A stretch of DNA of 9,267 nt, taken from the NCBI GenBank assembly GCA_031406135.1, contig JANOGU010000263.1:1-9267 (forward strand). The letters run 5' to 3'. The translations under genes and the position numbers were made by a program. How positions within the stretch are numbered: the first letter of the stretch is position 1; every line of letters begins with the position of its first letter. The notes beneath the pieces are model-generated. The model had not been told where the DNA came from, did not search any database, and saw only the letters and a list, made by a program, of their open reading frames with translations. Origin of the DNA: JANOGU01 sp031406135. Lineage in GTDB: Bacteria; Pseudomonadota; Alphaproteobacteria; Rhodobacterales; Rhodobacteraceae. This document shows, piece after piece, positions 7,165 through 9,267 of this stretch.

Positions 7165-7192
7165 TGGACAGGGGCGGCGGGGCTGTTAGGCT
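7165..7192 (+). promoter_or_regulatory. Candidate promoter of the M20 peptidase gene
   Basis: TGGACA (7165-7170) and TAGGCT (7187-7192) are 16 bases apart, with TGT before the -10. The predicted start near 7199 leaves a leader of about 25 bases holding GGAG (7213-7216). The geometry matches the candidate tkt promoter. Confidence 0.35.
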
Positions 7193-7223
7193 GCGCTCAA
7201 GCCTCACGGAGTGGAGAGCACGG

Positions 7224-8594
<1,371 letters not shown>

Positions 8595-8598
8595 GGCA

Positions 8599-8621
8599 AA
8601 ATGTCCCACGGTGGGACATTT
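8599..8621. terminator. 23-bp perfect palindrome after the peptidase gene
   Basis: Arms AAATGTCCCAC (8599-8609) and GTGGGACATTT (8611-8621) are perfect complements around a single G. As RNA this gives a stem of 9 bp with a 5-base loop, flanked by A-rich and T-rich ends (CAAAA before, TTTACTT after), so a bidirectional terminator 4 bases past the stop is the simplest reading. A dimeric-protein operator is the alternative. The remaining stretch to 8741 is comparatively AT-rich at first, contains GTTAGGG twice (12 bases apart, 8658 and 8670) and a CCGGTT/AACCGG inverted pair (8684-8689, 8713-8718), and shows no gene. Confidence 0.5.
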
Positions 8622-8741
8622 ACTTAATGGATGAAATTCAATGGCTTACGGGCCGAAGTTAGGGGTTTGTTAGGGTCTGCACCCCGGTTAACGGCGCGTA
8701 CGGCGGGTTAGCAACCGGCCCTTGACATCAGCGGCTGGAAA

Positions 8742-8876
8742 CACATCCGGGCGGCGCCGTGGGGGGTGGCGAGGTTGACGGGGCTCGAACCCGCGACCTC
8801 CGGCGTGACAGGCCGGCACTCTAACCGACTGAGCTACAACCCCGCGGGACCCCCACGAGGCGCCGCCCCGGATGTG
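8742..8876. repeat. Imperfect inverted repeat enclosing the tRNA-Asp gene
   Basis: Left arm 8742-8765 and right arm 8850-8876 are complementary over 24 bases in three perfect blocks of 10, 7 and 7 bp: CACATCCGGG/CCCGGATGTG, CGGCGCC/GGCGCCG and GTGGGGG/CCCCCAC. The blocks are separated on the right arm by one extra base (8866) and two extra bases (8857-8858). In the pre-tRNA the leader could pair with the trailer. Both arms lie outside the mature tRNA. Confidence 0.7.
8767..8843 (-). tRNA. tRNA-Asp (anticodon GTC)
   Basis: A complete 77-base cloverleaf with encoded CCA. The acceptor GGGGTTG pairs with CAACCTC (one G-U at 2-71); U8 A9 follow; the D arm is GCTC/GAGT; the anticodon stem CCGGC/GCCGG encloses CTGTCAC with GTC at 34-36; the T arm GCGGG-TTCGAGC-CCCGT is standard; and discriminator G73 is the aspartate identity base. 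The CCA is at 8767-8769. It is a single gene, with promoter elements at 8882-8910 and an unusual leader/trailer complementarity. Confidence 0.97.
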
Positions 8877-8881
8877 GGGGC

Positions 8882-8910
8882 GGGATATGACAGGCGCAGG
8901 GCCGGGTCAA
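8882..8910 (-). promoter_or_regulatory. Promoter of tRNA-Asp
   Basis: On the minus strand TTGACC (8910-8905) and TATCCC (8887-8882) are exactly 17 bases apart, with a predicted start near 8875. The bases after the -10 are GC-rich (GCCCCC), as in stable-RNA promoters under stringent control. The leader is about 32 bases. The -35 lies within a CCGGGTCAAGCC element also seen at 2379-2390. It is the best-formed promoter in the window. Confidence 0.6.
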
Positions 8911-8932
8911 GCCGGTTCCCGCCACGCCCCTG

Positions 8933-9267
8933 TCAAAGCCCGGTCTGCGCTTCCAGCTTGTCCGGATAGCGCGCGCCGGTCACCGGGACGGCAGCGACGG
9001 CAGCCTCCACCGCCGCAACATCGGCCGGGGTGAGGACCAGCGCGGCCGCGGCGGCGTTTTCGGCGATGCGGGCGAGCTTGGTGCTGCCGGGGATCGGCAC
9101 GATGTTGGGCGCCTTGGCCAGGCACCAGGCCAGCGCGATCTGGGCGGGCGTGGCGCCCAGGCGGTCGGCGACGGCGCGCAGCGCCCCGACCAGCGGTGCG
9201 TTGGCGGCGCGGGCCTCCGGCGAGAACCGGGGCAACTCGGCGCGGAAGTCGCCCTTGCCGAGCGGGG
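8933..9267 (-). CDS. Aldo/keto reductase, C-terminal part (cut by window edge)
   Basis: The frame enters from the right edge and ends at a TGA (8935-8933), giving 111 residues plus a partial codon. The family signature is clear: PLGKGDF near the edge (the S/N-PLGrG strand of AKRs), ELPRFSPEA, the Ala-rich helix LGATPAQIALAWCLAK, and the NADPH-binding IVPIPGSTKLARIAEN followed by LTPADVAAVEA. The short tail ending LEAQTGL is typical of the AKR11/AKR13-like group of general oxidoreductases. The catalytic Asp-Tyr-Lys-His residues lie outside the window, so activity cannot be judged. The enzyme would be an NADPH-dependent, cytosolic (alpha/beta)8 barrel. It ends 22 bases beyond the -35 of the tRNA promoter, on the same strand, so some read-through into the tRNA is possible. 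Confidence 0.92.
   Translation of the reverse strand, partial: PLGKGDFRAELPRFSPEARAANAPLVGALRAVADRLGATPAQIALAWCLAKAPNIVPIPGSTKLARIAENAAAAALVLTPADVAAVEAAVAAVPVTGARYPDKLEAQTGL

Noticed and set aside
8722..8750. A perfect TTGACA on the plus strand as a promoter
   Set aside because: No acceptable -10 at 15 to 18 bases (ACATCC, CATCCG, ATCCGG), and it would drive transcription antisense to the tRNA.
8622..8766. Integration site or remnant of a mobile element beside the tRNA gene
   Set aside because: There is no integrase, no duplicated tRNA 3' end within the window and no shift in gene content; the AT-richer stretch at 8622-8680 alone is not evidence.
8766..8969. A small plus-strand ORF beginning MARLTGLEPATSG
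   Set aside because: This is the antisense translation of the tRNA-Asp gene, a well-known kind of spurious database protein.

Overview
This 9.3-kb window reads as an ordinary, GC-rich chromosomal stretch of an alphaproteobacterium, most likely a member of the Rhodobacteraceae. The grounds are protein resemblance (a C4-pathway 5-aminolevulinate synthase ending in CALNRAE, a transketolase and a RodZ-type protein of the Rhodobacterales kind), the high GC content with long antisense shadow frames, and a perfect FNR/FnrL-type box (TTGAT-N4-ATCAA) upstream of hemA. I see no transposase, integrase, phage gene, CRISPR array or toxin-antitoxin pair, and no novel multi-gene system.

Layout. At the left edge (1-137, minus) is the N-terminus of a small helical protein, divergent from a complete transketolase gene (284-2296, plus). 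Transketolase converges on a cupin gene; the 116-bp gap between them (2297-2412) holds an inverted pair of nearly identical GC-rich palindromes, probably terminators. From 6642 back to 2413 a minus-strand series runs hemA (ALA synthase), rodZ-like (HTH/transmembrane morphogenesis protein), ispG (MEP isoprenoid pathway) and a cupin gene that overlaps ispG by ATGA. Upstream of hemA on the same strand is a small gene for an exported protein of unknown function (6723-7112). Divergent from it is an M20 metallopeptidase of the carnosinase/CN2 type (7224-8594, plus). To its right come a 23-bp perfect palindrome, a tRNA-Asp(GTC) gene on the minus strand with a convincing promoter, and the C-terminal part of an aldo/keto reductase (8933-9267, minus) cut by the window end.

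How the genes fit together. hemA (tetrapyrrole entry), ispG (isoprenoid precursors) and tkt (pentose phosphate/Calvin cycle) supply pathways that converge in (bacterio)chlorophyll, haem, quinone and carotenoid synthesis. The FNR box suggests oxygen-responsive control of hemA. Each is also a housekeeping gene, so phototrophy cannot be concluded from this window. The rodZ-ispG neighbourhood is conserved well beyond alphaproteobacteria.

Most worth a second look: the FNR box at hemA, the 24-bp complementarity between leader and trailer of the tRNA-Asp gene, the 23-bp palindrome after the peptidase gene, the cupin coupled to ispG with an altered metal-binding motif, and the small exported protein beside hemA.
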